NCBI RefSeq assembly: GCF_040327995.1
Contig: NZ_JBEPIJ010000015.1
Location: 1 to 64,000, forward strand
DNA: 64,000 nucleotides
From: Solimonas thermocellulolyticum
GTDB lineage: Bacteria; Pseudomonadota; Gammaproteobacteria; Nevskiales; Nevskiaceae
Direction: 5' to 3'
A program made the translations under genes and the position numbers. Below the pieces are notes generated by a model. That model was not told the origin of the DNA, did not search any database, and saw only the letters and a program-made list of their open reading frames with translations. The stretch's first letter is position 1; the number at the start of each line of letters is the position of its first letter. This document shows positions 38,851 to 48,930 of this stretch, one piece after another.

Positions 38851-40143
38851 TCACGCCCCTTGCGTGAACACCGGCCAGGTCTCGACGATACGGCCGGCGT
38901 CGTAGACGGCGAGGTCGCCGAACTGCAGGAACACGAACTCGCTCTGATGCGGACGGAAAAAGACGTGGTCACCGACACCGAGTTCGACCTCGGTCGAGCC
39001 GTTGTACAGATCCTGATTGGTCGAATGCCCCCAGATCGGATTGCGCTGCAACCCCGGCGGTGACACCGGCTCGGCGAGCCAGTAGCCACCGTAAAGGAAA
39101 AAGGCGCGCGCCGTATTCGGGTCCCAGGCGCGCATCAGGCCGGCCAGCGACTCGATGCCCGGGATATCGGTGCGCTCGAGCGCCTTGAGCACCGGCGTTG
39201 CGATGAAGCAGGCCGCTTGGTGATCGGCGAGCGTGGGCACGTCGAAGTCGGTGGGCATGACCAGCCCCGAGCCCATCGCCAGCTCGTTGCACGGCTCGCT
39301 GCCGTCGTACATCGCATAGGTGGTGCTGCCGCCGGCGTTGAGGGTCAGCGCGCCCGCATCGAAATCCGCGCCCAGGGTTTCGCGCACCGCCGCAAGCGCG
39401 TCGGCATAGCGCTGCATCGCCCGGGCGAGCGCGCCGCGCGGACCGCCGAGAAAGCCGGGAATCTTCGACGCATGCGCCTCGTAGCCCATCAGGCCAGAGA
39501 ACTGCAGCGCCGGTTCGGCCAGCACCGCACGCAAGGCTTCGGCGAGTGCCTGCGCATCGCCAAAGCCGCCGCGGTGCAGGCCGACGTCGATCTCGAAGTT
39601 CACACGCAGCGGCCCCATCCCCTCGCCGGTGCGCGCGCGGGCGAGCTCGGCGTACTCCGTGATCCGCGTCGGCGTATCGACCAGCCATTCGATCTGCGCG
39701 GCGGCGTCGAAATCCAGGTTGCGGTGATGCGCGAAGAAGCGCTGCGCCGCACCGACCGGCATCGGCTTGCCGAGCAGCAGCCGCGCATCGGCCATGCGCT
39801 CGGCGATTAGGTTGAGAAACGGCTGGTGGAAGACCATCAGGCGGTCGGTGCCGGTGGCGCGGCGCACATGCTCGATCAGCGGCAGGCTCGGCAGCGACTT
39901 GGCGACGATGCGATAAGCAAAATTCGCCGGCAGATTCGCCTTGAGCCGGCCCAGATTGTGGTCGAGGCGCGCACGGTCGATCACCAGCGTCGGCCGCAGC
40001 AGGCCGGCCTCGGCCAGCGCCGACTGCAAGCCGAGAAAGTAGTCGTCGTGTGCGCCCGAACGTGCCCGTGGCTTGGCGGCGACCAGTGCGGCGAGCGGCG
40101 CGGCCACGGCGGCACCGATCAGCAGGCGGCGTCTGCGGTTCAT
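38851..40143 (-). CDS. Tat-exported alanine racemase/D-threonine aldolase-like PLP protein (DSD1 type)
   Basis: A 430-residue fold-type III PLP protein. The N-terminus RRRRLLIGAAVAAPLAALVAA looks like a twin-arginine signal, fitting export of a folded, cofactor-loaded enzyme. The barrel starts at about residue 50 (TLVIDRARLDHNLGRLK), with the probable PLP lysine in YRIVAKSLPS. Other signatures are NFEIDVGLHRGGF, GLMGYEAHASKIPG and the C-terminal HQSEFVFLQFGDLAVYD, where D-threonine aldolases and D-serine dehydratases bind a metal. The reaction is not certain. It is the last gene of a three-gene operon; its ATG overlaps the stop of the flavoenzyme gene. Confidence 0.78.
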   Translation of the reverse strand: MNRRRRLLIGAAVAAPLAALVAAKPRARSGAHDDYFLGLQSALAEAGLLRPTLVIDRARLDHNLGRLKANLPANFAYRIVAKSLPSLPLIEHVRRATGTDRLMVFHQPFLNLIAERMADARLLLGKPMPVGAAQRFFAHHRNLDFDAAAQIEWLVDTPTRITEYAELARARTGEGMGPLRVNFEIDVGLHRGGFGDAQALAEALRAVLAEPALQFSGLMGYEAHASKIPGFLGGPRGALARAMQRYADALAAVRETLGADFDAGALTLNAGGSTTYAMYDGSEPCNELAMGSGLVMPTDFDVPTLADHQAACFIATPVLKALERTDIPGIESLAGLMRAWDPNTARAFFLYGGYWLAEPVSPPGLQRNPIWGHSTNQDLYNGSTEVELGVGDHVFFRPHQSEFVFLQFGDLAVYDAGRIVETWPVFTQGA

Positions 40144-41549
40144 GCGAGGCCGAACAACGTGCGCAGGTAGGGATTGAGCATGCGTCCCTCGGGGTCGAGC
40201 TCGGCGCGCAGCGCGAGGAAGTCCGCCCAGCGCGGATAGAGGCTGGCGAGCCGTGCGGCGTCGAGCGTGTGCATCTTGCCCCAGTGCGGACGGCCGTCGT
40301 AGGACTGGAAGATGGGCTCGATGTCGGCGAAATACGGCAGCGGGTCTTCGAGGTGATAGCGATGGATCGCGATCGAGCCCGAGACTTCGTGCCCCTGGAA
40401 CGGGCTCAGCCAGGCGTCGTCGCCGCGCACGACGCGCAGCTCGATCGGGAAGAACTCGGCGTGATGGCGCGTCTCGATGCATTCGCGCACGCGGCGGAAC
40501 GCCGGAATCAGCGCCTGCGCATCGAGGTGGTACTCCATCTCATTGAAGCGCACCTCGCGACTCGACGGGAAGATGCGGTACCAGAGGTCGACCGCGTCCT
40601 CGGGCGTAAGGTCCTGCGTCGCCAGGTCGAGCACGCGCCGGCGCAGACCCGGCCACCAGCTCAGCCAGTCGCGCGCTCGCTTGAGTTGCATCACCGCATC
40701 GTTGTCCTGCTCCTCGCCACGCGGCGAGATCGGCGCGTCGGTCGGATCGATGGCGATCGCGACCGCGGTACTGCAGAACGGCAGGTAGTACATCTCGAAG
40801 CTGTGATGCTGGCGCGTCAGTTCGTCGAAGCGCTCGAGCAGTTGCTCCAACGGTTCGAACCAGACGCGGCGCCGGAGCCGGTGGGTCGGCACGTTGCGCA
40901 GGGTCAGTTGCGTGATCACGCCGAGGCTGCCGAGCGAGACACGTGCCGCGGCGAACACCTGCGGGTTGCGCTCGGCGCTGCAGTCGAGCACCTCGCCGCG
41001 CGGCGTGACCAGGCGCAGACCGGTGACGTAGCTGTGCAGCGCGCCGAGGCCGCGGCCGGTGCCGTGCGTGGCGGTGGCGATCGCACCCGAGAGCGTCTGC
41101 GAGTCGATGTCGGGCATGTTCGCGAGCGCCTGGCCGATGGCGTCGAGCGCGGGGCCGACATCGCCCAAGCGCGTGCCAGCGCCGAAGCTCGCCGTGAGCG
41201 TCTCGGCGTCGTGCGCCAAAAGGCCGCTGAAGTTGCGCAGCGACAGCAGCGAGCCCGCGGTCGGCACCAGCGCGGTGAAGGAATGGCCGGCGCCGACCGG
41301 TCGGATCGGTGCCGGCGCGGATTTCAGCAGGCTTGCCAGTTCGTCCTCGCTTTGCGGGACGAGGCGCCGAGTCGGCAGCGCATGCAGATATCCGGACCAG
41401 TTCTGCCACGGCAGCAAGCGCTTGCCATCGGGGCCGGTGGTCGGTGTCGGCGCCTTGGGCATCTCGGCAGCGCCGCGATCGTCGCAGGCCGAAAGGCCAA
41501 GGCTGCCGGCAGCCGCGAGTGAAGCGATCAGAAAGTCCCTTCTGTTCAT
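40140..41549 (-). CDS. D-arabinono-1,4-lactone oxidase-like FAD protein (VAO/ALO family), Tat lipoprotein
   Basis: A 469-residue flavoenzyme. The signal MNRRDFLIASLAAAGSLGLS combines a twin-arginine motif with a lipobox before Cys22, so it should be an envelope lipoprotein loaded with FAD before export. The FAD domain has VGAGHSFTALVPT, where the His matches the covalent-FAD position of aldonolactone and alditol oxidases, and SGAIATATHGTGRGLGALHSYV. The C-terminal ALO domain includes YHLDAQ near residue 330 and ends HWGKMHTLDAARLASLYP, typical of the family. It follows a cytochrome c5-like gene after 21 bases, so electrons may go to that cytochrome rather than oxygen. The substrate (a lactone or polyol) is unknown. 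Confidence 0.85.
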   Translation of the reverse strand: MNRRDFLIASLAAAGSLGLSACDDRGAAEMPKAPTPTTGPDGKRLLPWQNWSGYLHALPTRRLVPQSEDELASLLKSAPAPIRPVGAGHSFTALVPTAGSLLSLRNFSGLLAHDAETLTASFGAGTRLGDVGPALDAIGQALANMPDIDSQTLSGAIATATHGTGRGLGALHSYVTGLRLVTPRGEVLDCSAERNPQVFAAARVSLGSLGVITQLTLRNVPTHRLRRRVWFEPLEQLLERFDELTRQHHSFEMYYLPFCSTAVAIAIDPTDAPISPRGEEQDNDAVMQLKRARDWLSWWPGLRRRVLDLATQDLTPEDAVDLWYRIFPSSREVRFNEMEYHLDAQALIPAFRRVRECIETRHHAEFFPIELRVVRGDDAWLSPFQGHEVSGSIAIHRYHLEDPLPYFADIEPIFQSYDGRPHWGKMHTLDAARLASLYPRWADFLALRAELDPEGRMLNPYLRTLFGLA

Positions 41550-41570
41550 CGGTGCCGACTCATCATTTGC

Positions 41571-41936
41571 TCACTGCCCGGCCATGTAGCGGATCAGCGC
41601 GACAAAGTCGTCCTCGCTGCAATCCATGCAGGCACCGAGCGGCGGCATCCCGCGATAGCCGTTGATCGTGCGTTCGATCAGCACGTCCATGCCCAGGGCC
41701 AGCCGCGGTGCCCAGGCCTGCGCGTCACCGGCGGCCGGTGCGCCAGTGCGCGCACGCGGATCGTGGCAGGCGCGGCAGGTCTGCTCGTAGAGCCGGACCA
41801 CCGCCGGGTCGGCCGGCGCGCCGGTCTGCGCTGCGGACTGCGCCGCCGGCGTAGCCTGCGGCGCAGACGGCGCCCGGTCGCAGGCAACCAGAAGCACCGC
41901 GCACGCCAACGGCAGCGATCCGAAACGTAGGCTCAT
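41571..41936 (-). CDS. Cytochrome c5-family lipoprotein
   Basis: A 121-residue monohaem cytochrome. The ATG at 41936 has GAGGGGA nine bases upstream; an ATG three codons earlier is an alternative. Signal with lipobox L-V-A-C (Cys19), then an Ala/Pro linker, haem site CRACH (residues 54-58), the axial Met in YRGMPPLGAC and the second cysteine pair CMDC that marks the c5 class. It should carry electrons on the periplasmic side, most plausibly from the flavoenzyme encoded next. It is first in the operon and driven by a strong minus-strand promoter under the TetR operator. Confidence 0.88.
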   Translation of the reverse strand: MSLRFGSLPLACAVLLVACDRAPSAPQATPAAQSAAQTGAPADPAVVRLYEQTCRACHDPRARTGAPAAGDAQAWAPRLALGMDVLIERTINGYRGMPPLGACMDCSEDDFVALIRYMAGQ

Positions 41937-42011
41937 CGTCGACATTCCCCTCGAGGTCGCGCCAGCTTACACCGGCCACGACCGATGCCAATTCCCCCAC
42001 TTTTCCGAATT

Positions 42012-42028
42012 ACATACTCCGGGTATGT
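42012..42028. promoter_or_regulatory. Predicted TetR operator shared by the divergon
   Basis: A perfect 6-bp inverted repeat ACATAC-N5-GTATGT lies between the divergent cytochrome and tetR genes. It overlaps the minus-strand spacer and -10 and the plus-strand -10-like TATGTT (42024-42029), so one bound repressor could silence both directions. The half-sites match those of the other TetR operator in this window. Confidence 0.75.
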
Positions 42029-42029
42029 T
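42024..42029 (+). promoter_or_regulatory. Candidate -10 of tetR-TonB receptor transcript
   Basis: TATGTT lies 8 bases before the tetR ATG at 42038; a clear -35 is missing. If used, the transcript would begin at or within a few bases of the ATG, i.e. leaderless, which agrees with the absence of a ribosome site. Confidence 0.4.
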
Positions 42030-42037
42030 TTACGTCA

Positions 42038-42706
42038 ATGGGGAAATCCGATCAGGCCGGTGGTGTCTCGGCGCGTTCCGGCGCCGTTTCGCGGCGCCGC
42101 CAGGCGCGCGGCACGCACACGCGCGAGCGGCTGCTGCGCGCAGCGGAGAAGCTTTTCGTGAAGCATGGCTTCGAGGCGGTCGGCATCGAGCGCATCGTCG
42201 AGGCCGCCGGCGTCACCAAGGGCGCCTTCTATCACCACTTCGGCGACAAGCTGGCGATCTTCCGTGAAGTGTTCGAGGCGATCGACCGCGAGATGGGTGA
42301 GCGCGTGCGTGCGCGCGCGCTCACGGCGGACACACCGCTCGGCATGGTGCAGCTCGGCATGCGCACCTGTTTCGAGCTGTGCGCGCAGCCGCGCTACGGG
42401 CGCTTGGTCTACGTCGTCGCGCCGGCGGCGCTCGGCTGGAAGGACTGGCACGAGGCCGATACGGCGATCGCGCGGCAGATCGTCGTCGAGGGTCTGCAGA
42501 ACGCTGCGGCGCACGGCGAGCTCGCACCGGCTTCTCTGCCGGCGCTATCGACGCTGCTGCTCGGCGCGATCCTGCAGGCGGCGATCACCATCGCCACTGC
42601 ACGCCGTCCGCGGCAGCTCGCCGCCGAGCTGGCCGATGAAACGGACCGTCTTTTGCTTGCACTGGCCGCGCAGGCCGCAAGAGCTCAACGAGAAAGACCA
42701 CGATGA
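42038..42706 (+). CDS. TetR family transcriptional regulator
   Basis: A 222-residue repressor with an Arg-rich N-terminal arm (residues 1-30), helix-turn-helix at about 30-75 (VEAAGVTKGAFYHHFGDK) and a helical ligand domain. The recognition helix TKGAFYHHFG is almost the same as in the other TetR protein of this window, in line with their similar half-sites. No ribosome site precedes the ATG. The stop overlaps the TonB-receptor start (ATGA), so the regulator and receptor are made together. It probably controls both directions of the divergon. Confidence 0.9.
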   Translation: MGKSDQAGGVSARSGAVSRRRQARGTHTRERLLRAAEKLFVKHGFEAVGIERIVEAAGVTKGAFYHHFGDKLAIFREVFEAIDREMGERVRARALTADTPLGMVQLGMRTCFELCAQPRYGRLVYVVAPAALGWKDWHEADTAIARQIVVEGLQNAAAHGELAPASLPALSTLLLGAILQAAITIATARRPRQLAAELADETDRLLLALAAQAARAQRERPR

Positions 42707-45258
42707 TTCGCATAATGCTGGCTGCCACCGCCTTGCCCATGTGCCTGATCGCCGGCGCGGCACTTGCGCAGGGCGCCGAAGACGATGTGCTCGACGCACT
42801 CTTCGGTGAAGAAGCGGTCGTCGCCGATGCGGACGCGAAGCCCCGATCCGACGCGGGGAGCCCGGCCGCGGCCGAGACGATAGCGACCATCGACGTCGTG
42901 CCGCTGCAGGCGCAAACACCGGGCGCCGCGACGCCGGCACCGTCGCCGCGCGGGACCGCGATCGAGGAGATCGTCGTCACCGCACAGAAGAAGGAGCAGT
43001 CGCTGCAGGACGTGCCGATCTCGGTGACCGCGGTCGACGGCGCCTTCATCCAGATGATCAATGCGGCCGATCTGGCCGAGGTCGCGGCCTATGTGCCGAA
43101 CGTGCGCATCGATGCCGACGATCTGGGCTCGCCGCAGCTGTTCATCCGCGGCTTCGGCACCAATGCCTTCAATCCGAGCTTCGAAAGCTCGGTGGGTTTC
43201 GTGCAGGACGAGATCTACTTCGGCCGGCCCGGCTACTTCACCGAATCGATGTTCGATGTCGATCGCGTCGAGGTGCTGCGCGGACCGCAGGGCACCCTGT
43301 TCGGCAAGAACACCATCGCCGGTGTGTTCAACGTCACCAGCAGGCGTCCGAGCGACGTCTTCGAGGCCGATGCGCGCTACAGCTACGGCAGCTTCGACGC
43401 GCACCGCATCGAAGGCGGCGCCGGCGGCATGGTCGCCGACTGGGGCGGCATCCGCGTAGCCGGCCTCTACCGCAGCGAGGACGGCGAGCTGTACAACGGC
43501 TTTCTCGATCGCGAGGAAGAAAAGCTGACGCAGAAGGCGGGGCGCATCAAGCTGCTGCTGTACCCGCTGCACGACCTGACCACGGAACTGACCGCGCAAG
43601 TCTCGGATACCGAGGCGGCGTTCTGGCCGTTCCAGTTGATGCTGCTCGACGACGACACGCGCAACTTCCTGCAGAGCTACGACCCGGACATCGAGGACGA
43701 TCCCTACGACTTCAACACCTCGGCCGACACGCCCGGTTTCATCGAGAAAGGCTCCGAGACCGTGGCCCTCAACACGCGCTGGGATCTCGGGACCGTGGCC
43801 GGCGGCCTGCATGACAGCAGCCTGACGCTGGTGCTCGCCGGATCGAGGTTTCACATCGACCAGCTCAACGAGCTCGATGTCTCGCCAGCCGACATCGCCC
43901 GGCTCGACAACCACGAGGATCACGAGCAGTGGTCGGCGGAACTGCGCTTCGCCGCGCGTGCCGACAGCCTGTTCGGTCTCGGCCGCGAGATCGATTTCGT
44001 CGCCGGCGCGTTCTGGTACGAGTCCAGCTACACGCTGCTCGCACGCATCATGGCCGGCAGCGACCTCGGCGCGTACCTGCTGACCGACGACTTCCTGCAG
44101 CTCGCCAGCGGTTCCGGCATCAATCTGTTCGGTGCCATCGGACTGCCGGGCATCCCGCTGATCGGCGATCTGCTCGGCCCGGTGATCGGTGAGGACTTCT
44201 ATCAGCTCGACTACGACCAGGATGTCTCCTCGCTGGCCTTGTTCGGCCAGGCCACCTGGTTTCTCAACGAGCGCTGGGCGATCACGCCCGGCATCCGCAT
44301 CAACGCCGAGGACAAGACCGTGGATGCGCGCGGCACCCGGCACTGTACGCTCGACACGCTCGGTCTGCCGATCTGCGTGATGTCGCTGCTGCTCGGTGCG
44401 GAGAATTACGAGCGGCTCGATCTTGAGCGCGACGAGTCCGACGTCTCGCCGAAGTTCGTGATCCAGTACTTCGGCGATGGCGGCGTCAATCTGTATGCCT
44501 CGTACGCACGCGGTTACAAGAGCGGCGGCTACAACGCGCTGTCGTTCACCGGCGAGGATCTGGAGTTCGAACCCGAGAACGCCGAGACCTTCGAACTCGG
44601 CGTGAAGGCGACGCTGCTCGATCGCACGCTGCGCGTCAACGCCACGCTTTACGAAACACGCTTCGACAATCTGCAGGTGCTGGCCTTCAACGGCATCTTT
44701 TTCGATGTCAGCAATGCCGCGTCGGCGACTTCGCGCGGACTCGAAGCCGACTTCCTGTGGCTGACGCCGTTCGAACCGCTGCAGATCATGGGCTCGCTCG
44801 GTCTGCTCGATGCCGAGTACGACCGCTACAGCAGCGCACCGGCGCCGGTGCGCAATCCGCAGACCGGCGAGTTGCAGCTCGATGCCCAGCAGGACTTGAG
44901 CGGCCGGACCATCGCCTTCGCGCCCAAGGCGACGGCGACGCTGACGCCCATGCTCACCTTCCCCGTGTTCGGGCTGACCGGGCGTCTCGCCGCCGATGTG
45001 CTCTACCAGGGCGAACAGTTCACCGACACCGATCTCGATCCGGCGAGCCGCGTAGATGCGTACACGCGCTACTCGGCGCGCTTTGCGCTGTCAGACACGC
45101 GGGAGCGCTGGTCGATCACCGTCGGCGCCAACAACCTCACCGACGAGCGCGTACTCAACCAGGTGACCGACGCAACCTTCTTCCCCGGCACCTATTTCGC
45201 GCAGCAGGCCAGCGGCCGCCAACTCTATGCGGCGCTGAGCGTGCGCTTCGGCTCCTGA
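42703..45258 (+). CDS. TonB-dependent receptor
   Basis: An 851-residue outer-membrane transporter. Signal peptide to about residue 22 (GAALAQG), an extension of about 60 residues, then a TonB-box-like region (IEEIVVTAQKKEQSLQDVP, from residue 87) and the plug domain (VEVLRGPQGTLFGKNTIAGV). A 22-strand barrel follows, ending in the terminal strand LYAALSVRFGS. The plug wording is typical of receptors in sphingomonads and Nevskiales that import diverse organic molecules rather than only siderophores. Co-expression with TetR and divergence from a periplasmic oxidase operon suggest its substrate is fed to that pathway. Its 3' end overlaps the convergent hydrolase gene by 34 bases. Confidence 0.93.
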   Translation: MIRIMLAATALPMCLIAGAALAQGAEDDVLDALFGEEAVVADADAKPRSDAGSPAAAETIATIDVVPLQAQTPGAATPAPSPRGTAIEEIVVTAQKKEQSLQDVPISVTAVDGAFIQMINAADLAEVAAYVPNVRIDADDLGSPQLFIRGFGTNAFNPSFESSVGFVQDEIYFGRPGYFTESMFDVDRVEVLRGPQGTLFGKNTIAGVFNVTSRRPSDVFEADARYSYGSFDAHRIEGGAGGMVADWGGIRVAGLYRSEDGELYNGFLDREEEKLTQKAGRIKLLLYPLHDLTTELTAQVSDTEAAFWPFQLMLLDDDTRNFLQSYDPDIEDDPYDFNTSADTPGFIEKGSETVALNTRWDLGTVAGGLHDSSLTLVLAGSRFHIDQLNELDVSPADIARLDNHEDHEQWSAELRFAARADSLFGLGREIDFVAGAFWYESSYTLLARIMAGSDLGAYLLTDDFLQLASGSGINLFGAIGLPGIPLIGDLLGPVIGEDFYQLDYDQDVSSLALFGQATWFLNERWAITPGIRINAEDKTVDARGTRHCTLDTLGLPICVMSLLLGAENYERLDLERDESDVSPKFVIQYFGDGGVNLYASYARGYKSGGYNALSFTGEDLEFEPENAETFELGVKATLLDRTLRVNATLYETRFDNLQVLAFNGIFFDVSNAASATSRGLEADFLWLTPFEPLQIMGSLGLLDAEYDRYSSAPAPVRNPQTGELQLDAQQDLSGRTIAFAPKATATLTPMLTFPVFGLTGRLAADVLYQGEQFTDTDLDPASRVDAYTRYSARFALSDTRERWSITVGANNLTDERVLNQVTDATFFPGTYFAQQASGRQLYAALSVRFGS

Positions 45259-46184
45259 TTCGAGGTGCGCGACGCCAGCCATGCGATCAGATCCTGCGTG
45301 ACCTGATCGCGGCAGACATCGTTGAACAGCTCGTGGCGGGCATCGGCATACACATGCTGCGTCACGTCCCGCAATCCGGCGTCGCGATACAGCGTGGCGA
45401 GCGTGCGCGCGCCGGATTCGAACCGGCACGCCGGGTCGGCGGCACCGTTGAGCAGCAGCACCGGCAGGGTCTTGGGAATGCGCGCGAGTCGCCGTGCATC
45501 GCGCAACTGCCCGCCGGCTTCGAGCAGCTCGATCCACAGCGCCGCCGAGCAGCGAAAGCCGCACAGCGGGTCGCGCACGTAGGCGTCGACCTCGGCCGCG
45601 TCGCGCGACAGCCAGTCGAAGTCGGTGCGGGTGGGTTTGAAGTGGCGGTTGAAGGCCTTGAACGTGAGCGCCTCGGCGAGTGCGCTGCGATGCGCACCGC
45701 CCAAGAAGCGCGCTTCGATGCGCATCAGCAGCAGGCCGAGCGCGCGCAGCGGGCCCAGGTCCGCGGTGCCGGCCGAGAACACCGCACCGGCAAGGCCGCT
45801 GCCGTGCTCGAACAGATAGTGCTGCAGCAGGAAGGAGCCGCGGCTGTGCCCGAGCAAGACCAGCGGCACGTCGACGTGGCGCCGCTCGATCTCGCCGCGC
45901 AGCGCGTGGATCGCCGACAGCGAGAGGCGCCAGCCGTCACGGTCGGCGACGTGACCGAGCTCGGCGGCGTCGCGCACGCTGCGGCCATGGCCCGGCAGGT
46001 CCGCCGCGTACACCGCATGGCCGTGCGCGGCGAGCGCGCTGCCGAGCCGTGCATAGCGCGCGCCGTGCTCGGCCATGCCGTGCACGATCTCTACCGCCGC
46101 ACGCGGCGCGGTCGTCGGCAGCCAGGCGTGCACGTACGCGCTGCGCCCGTGGCCGAGGTCGAACTGGAATTGCGTGCTGCCCAC
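45225..46184 (-). CDS. Alpha/beta hydrolase, monoacylglycerol lipase-like
   Basis: A 319-residue serine hydrolase. HGMAEHGARYARLG near residue 33 forms the oxyanion region, LLGHSRGSFLLQHYL holds the nucleophile Ser in GHSRG, DPACRF the acid, and YADARHELFNDV the catalytic His. This pattern fits the Hydrolase_4 group (lysophospholipase and monoacylglycerol lipase). I start at GTG 46184, since no ATG fits and homologous sequence begins here; the start is uncertain. It is back to back with glycerol kinase, so releasing glycerol from lipids for GlpK is a plausible role, which is inference. Confidence 0.82.
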   Translation of the reverse strand: MGSTQFQFDLGHGRSAYVHAWLPTTAPRAAVEIVHGMAEHGARYARLGSALAAHGHAVYAADLPGHGRSVRDAAELGHVADRDGWRLSLSAIHALRGEIERRHVDVPLVLLGHSRGSFLLQHYLFEHGSGLAGAVFSAGTADLGPLRALGLLLMRIEARFLGGAHRSALAEALTFKAFNRHFKPTRTDFDWLSRDAAEVDAYVRDPLCGFRCSAALWIELLEAGGQLRDARRLARIPKTLPVLLLNGAADPACRFESGARTLATLYRDAGLRDVTQHVYADARHELFNDVCRDQVTQDLIAWLASRTSNQEPKRTLSAA

Positions 46185-46260
46185 GTGTAAAACGACTCCC
46201 GCCGGGTTTGGCGCCGAGCGCCATCGCGGCGCAGTGTCGCACAGGTAGAGGAGCACGCAG

Positions 46261-47730
<1,470 letters not shown>

Positions 47731-47751
47731 CACGCAAGCTGCGCAAGCCGT

Positions 47752-47784
47752 GGACATCCATGTCCCCGACTTGCCGCAGGCAAG
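47752..47784. other. Two small inverted repeats between convergent glpK and chorismatase
   Basis: GGACATCCATGTCC (47752-47765) and CTTGCC-GCA-GGCAAG (47770-47784) sit in the 58-base convergent gap. Neither has a T-tract. They may help end transcription in both directions. Confidence 0.3.
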
Positions 47785-47788
47785 GGCT

Positions 47789-48760
47789 TCATCGCTGCAG
47801 CAGGACTTCGATTTCCAGCGCCAGATCGGCGCGGCAGATCTCGCCTTCGAGCACGCAGAGTTCGGTGGCCGGCAACAGCGAGCGCACCGTCGGCTGCACG
47901 CTCGCCCAGATCGCCGCGTCGCGCACGAACAGCTTGGTGCTGGCAGCGCCCCAGGTATCGGCGCCCGCGTCGCGGCGCAGTTGCCGCAGATTTTCGAGCG
48001 TTTCGCGCAACTGCCGTTCGGCGTCGCCCGGGTGCGCGGTTTCGTGTCCGACGACGCTGGCGGTGCCGGAGACGATCAGGTCGGCGCCGTTGGCCCAGTC
48101 GAGACGGCGCGCGCGCGAAAAGCTCGGGCTGCGCGGACCGTACTGGCGCGGGTAGCGAAAGGCGCTGACCTGACGCGGATTCTCGATCTGCAGGCCGGGT
48201 TGGCGCGCGCCGAGCACGTAGACGAGCAGCGCGTCGCCGCCGGTGCCGATCGCCGTGGCCGCCGGCAGCCGGGCCTCGAAGCCGGGCTCGGCGGACAGCA
48301 CGTCGTGGCGGCCGAGCACGAACTGGCGGTAGCGCTCCTCGTCGCCGTTGCCGCGCTCGGCATTGCGGTGAATGTCGCCGATGTAGTTCCAACTGCGCAC
48401 CCAATGCCAGCCGCGGCGCCGCGCGAAGAACGCGGTCAGTTCGGCATAGGCAGCGGCGGTGGCGCGACGCGGGTCGCGCATCGCGCTGCCGTCGACACGC
48501 AACTGTGCGAACAAGATGGCCGCGCCCTGGGCGTAGGCGATACGCCCCTCGTGACCGCAGTGCACCGCCGAGTCGGTCTCCCACAGTTCCACCGCGGGGC
48601 CGGATAACACCGGCAGCGGCACGTGGATGCGCCGCGGATCCTCATCCGCGGTGATCGCCGCTGCGTGGACCACGCAGGCCAGGGTGTGGTCGCCGAGCCG
48701 GGGCGGCGCCTGCGTGAGCGTGCGCAGACGATACGGCCGCGGGATGGGGGGCGGGGACAT
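47789..48760 (-). CDS. Chorismatase, XanB2/FkbO/Hyg5 family
   Basis: A 323-residue protein with YjgF/RidA-like folds in two halves. Family marks are WNYIGDIHRNAERGNGDEER, the GRH segment, TAIGTGG, YPRQYGPRSPSFSRARR and ISGTASVVGHET-like GTASVVGHETAHPGD, which carries the catalytic Glu region. Members cleave chorismate to 3- or 4-hydroxybenzoate (XanB2, Hyg5) or dihydroxycyclohexadiene carboxylate (FkbO); the subtype cannot be settled here. XanB2 supplies 4-hydroxybenzoate for ubiquinone and 3-hydroxybenzoate for xanthomonadin pigments. I choose ATG 48760 over a TTG two codons earlier. A -10-like TACAAT lies at 48803-48808. Confidence 0.85.
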   Translation of the reverse strand: MSPPPIPRPYRLRTLTQAPPRLGDHTLACVVHAAAITADEDPRRIHVPLPVLSGPAVELWETDSAVHCGHEGRIAYAQGAAILFAQLRVDGSAMRDPRRATAAAYAELTAFFARRRGWHWVRSWNYIGDIHRNAERGNGDEERYRQFVLGRHDVLSAEPGFEARLPAATAIGTGGDALLVYVLGARQPGLQIENPRQVSAFRYPRQYGPRSPSFSRARRLDWANGADLIVSGTASVVGHETAHPGDAERQLRETLENLRQLRRDAGADTWGAASTKLFVRDAAIWASVQPTVRSLLPATELCVLEGEICRADLALEIEVLLQR

Positions 48761-48802
48761 GACCAAAGGCGACGCCAGGCGGGCGGCATGGAGCGGGCCG
48801 TT

Positions 48803-48808
48803 ATTGTA
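48803..48808 (-). promoter_or_regulatory. Candidate -10 of the chorismatase gene
   Basis: On the minus strand TACAAT (5 of 6) lies 42 bases before the ATG. No good -35 is seen 16-18 bases upstream. Confidence 0.35.
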
Positions 48809-48930
48809 TCGACGCGCCCGCTCGCCTCCGCGATGCGAGCAGGGCGATCGGCAACGCCGCGTGTGCCCGGTGAGCGCGCGGGGGTTCTTGCGCGAGCGCG
48901 CCTCTGGGCGTCGGGAAAGGCCCCGGGTGG

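Larger units (their letters stand above)
42009..42038 (-). promoter_or_regulatory. Sigma70 promoter of the cytochrome/flavoenzyme operon
   Basis: On the minus strand TTGACG (42033-42038) and TGTAAT (42009-42014), each 5 of 6, are spaced by 18 bases. The start would be near 42002, about 65 bases before the cytochrome ATG. The TetR palindrome fills the spacer. Confidence 0.65.
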
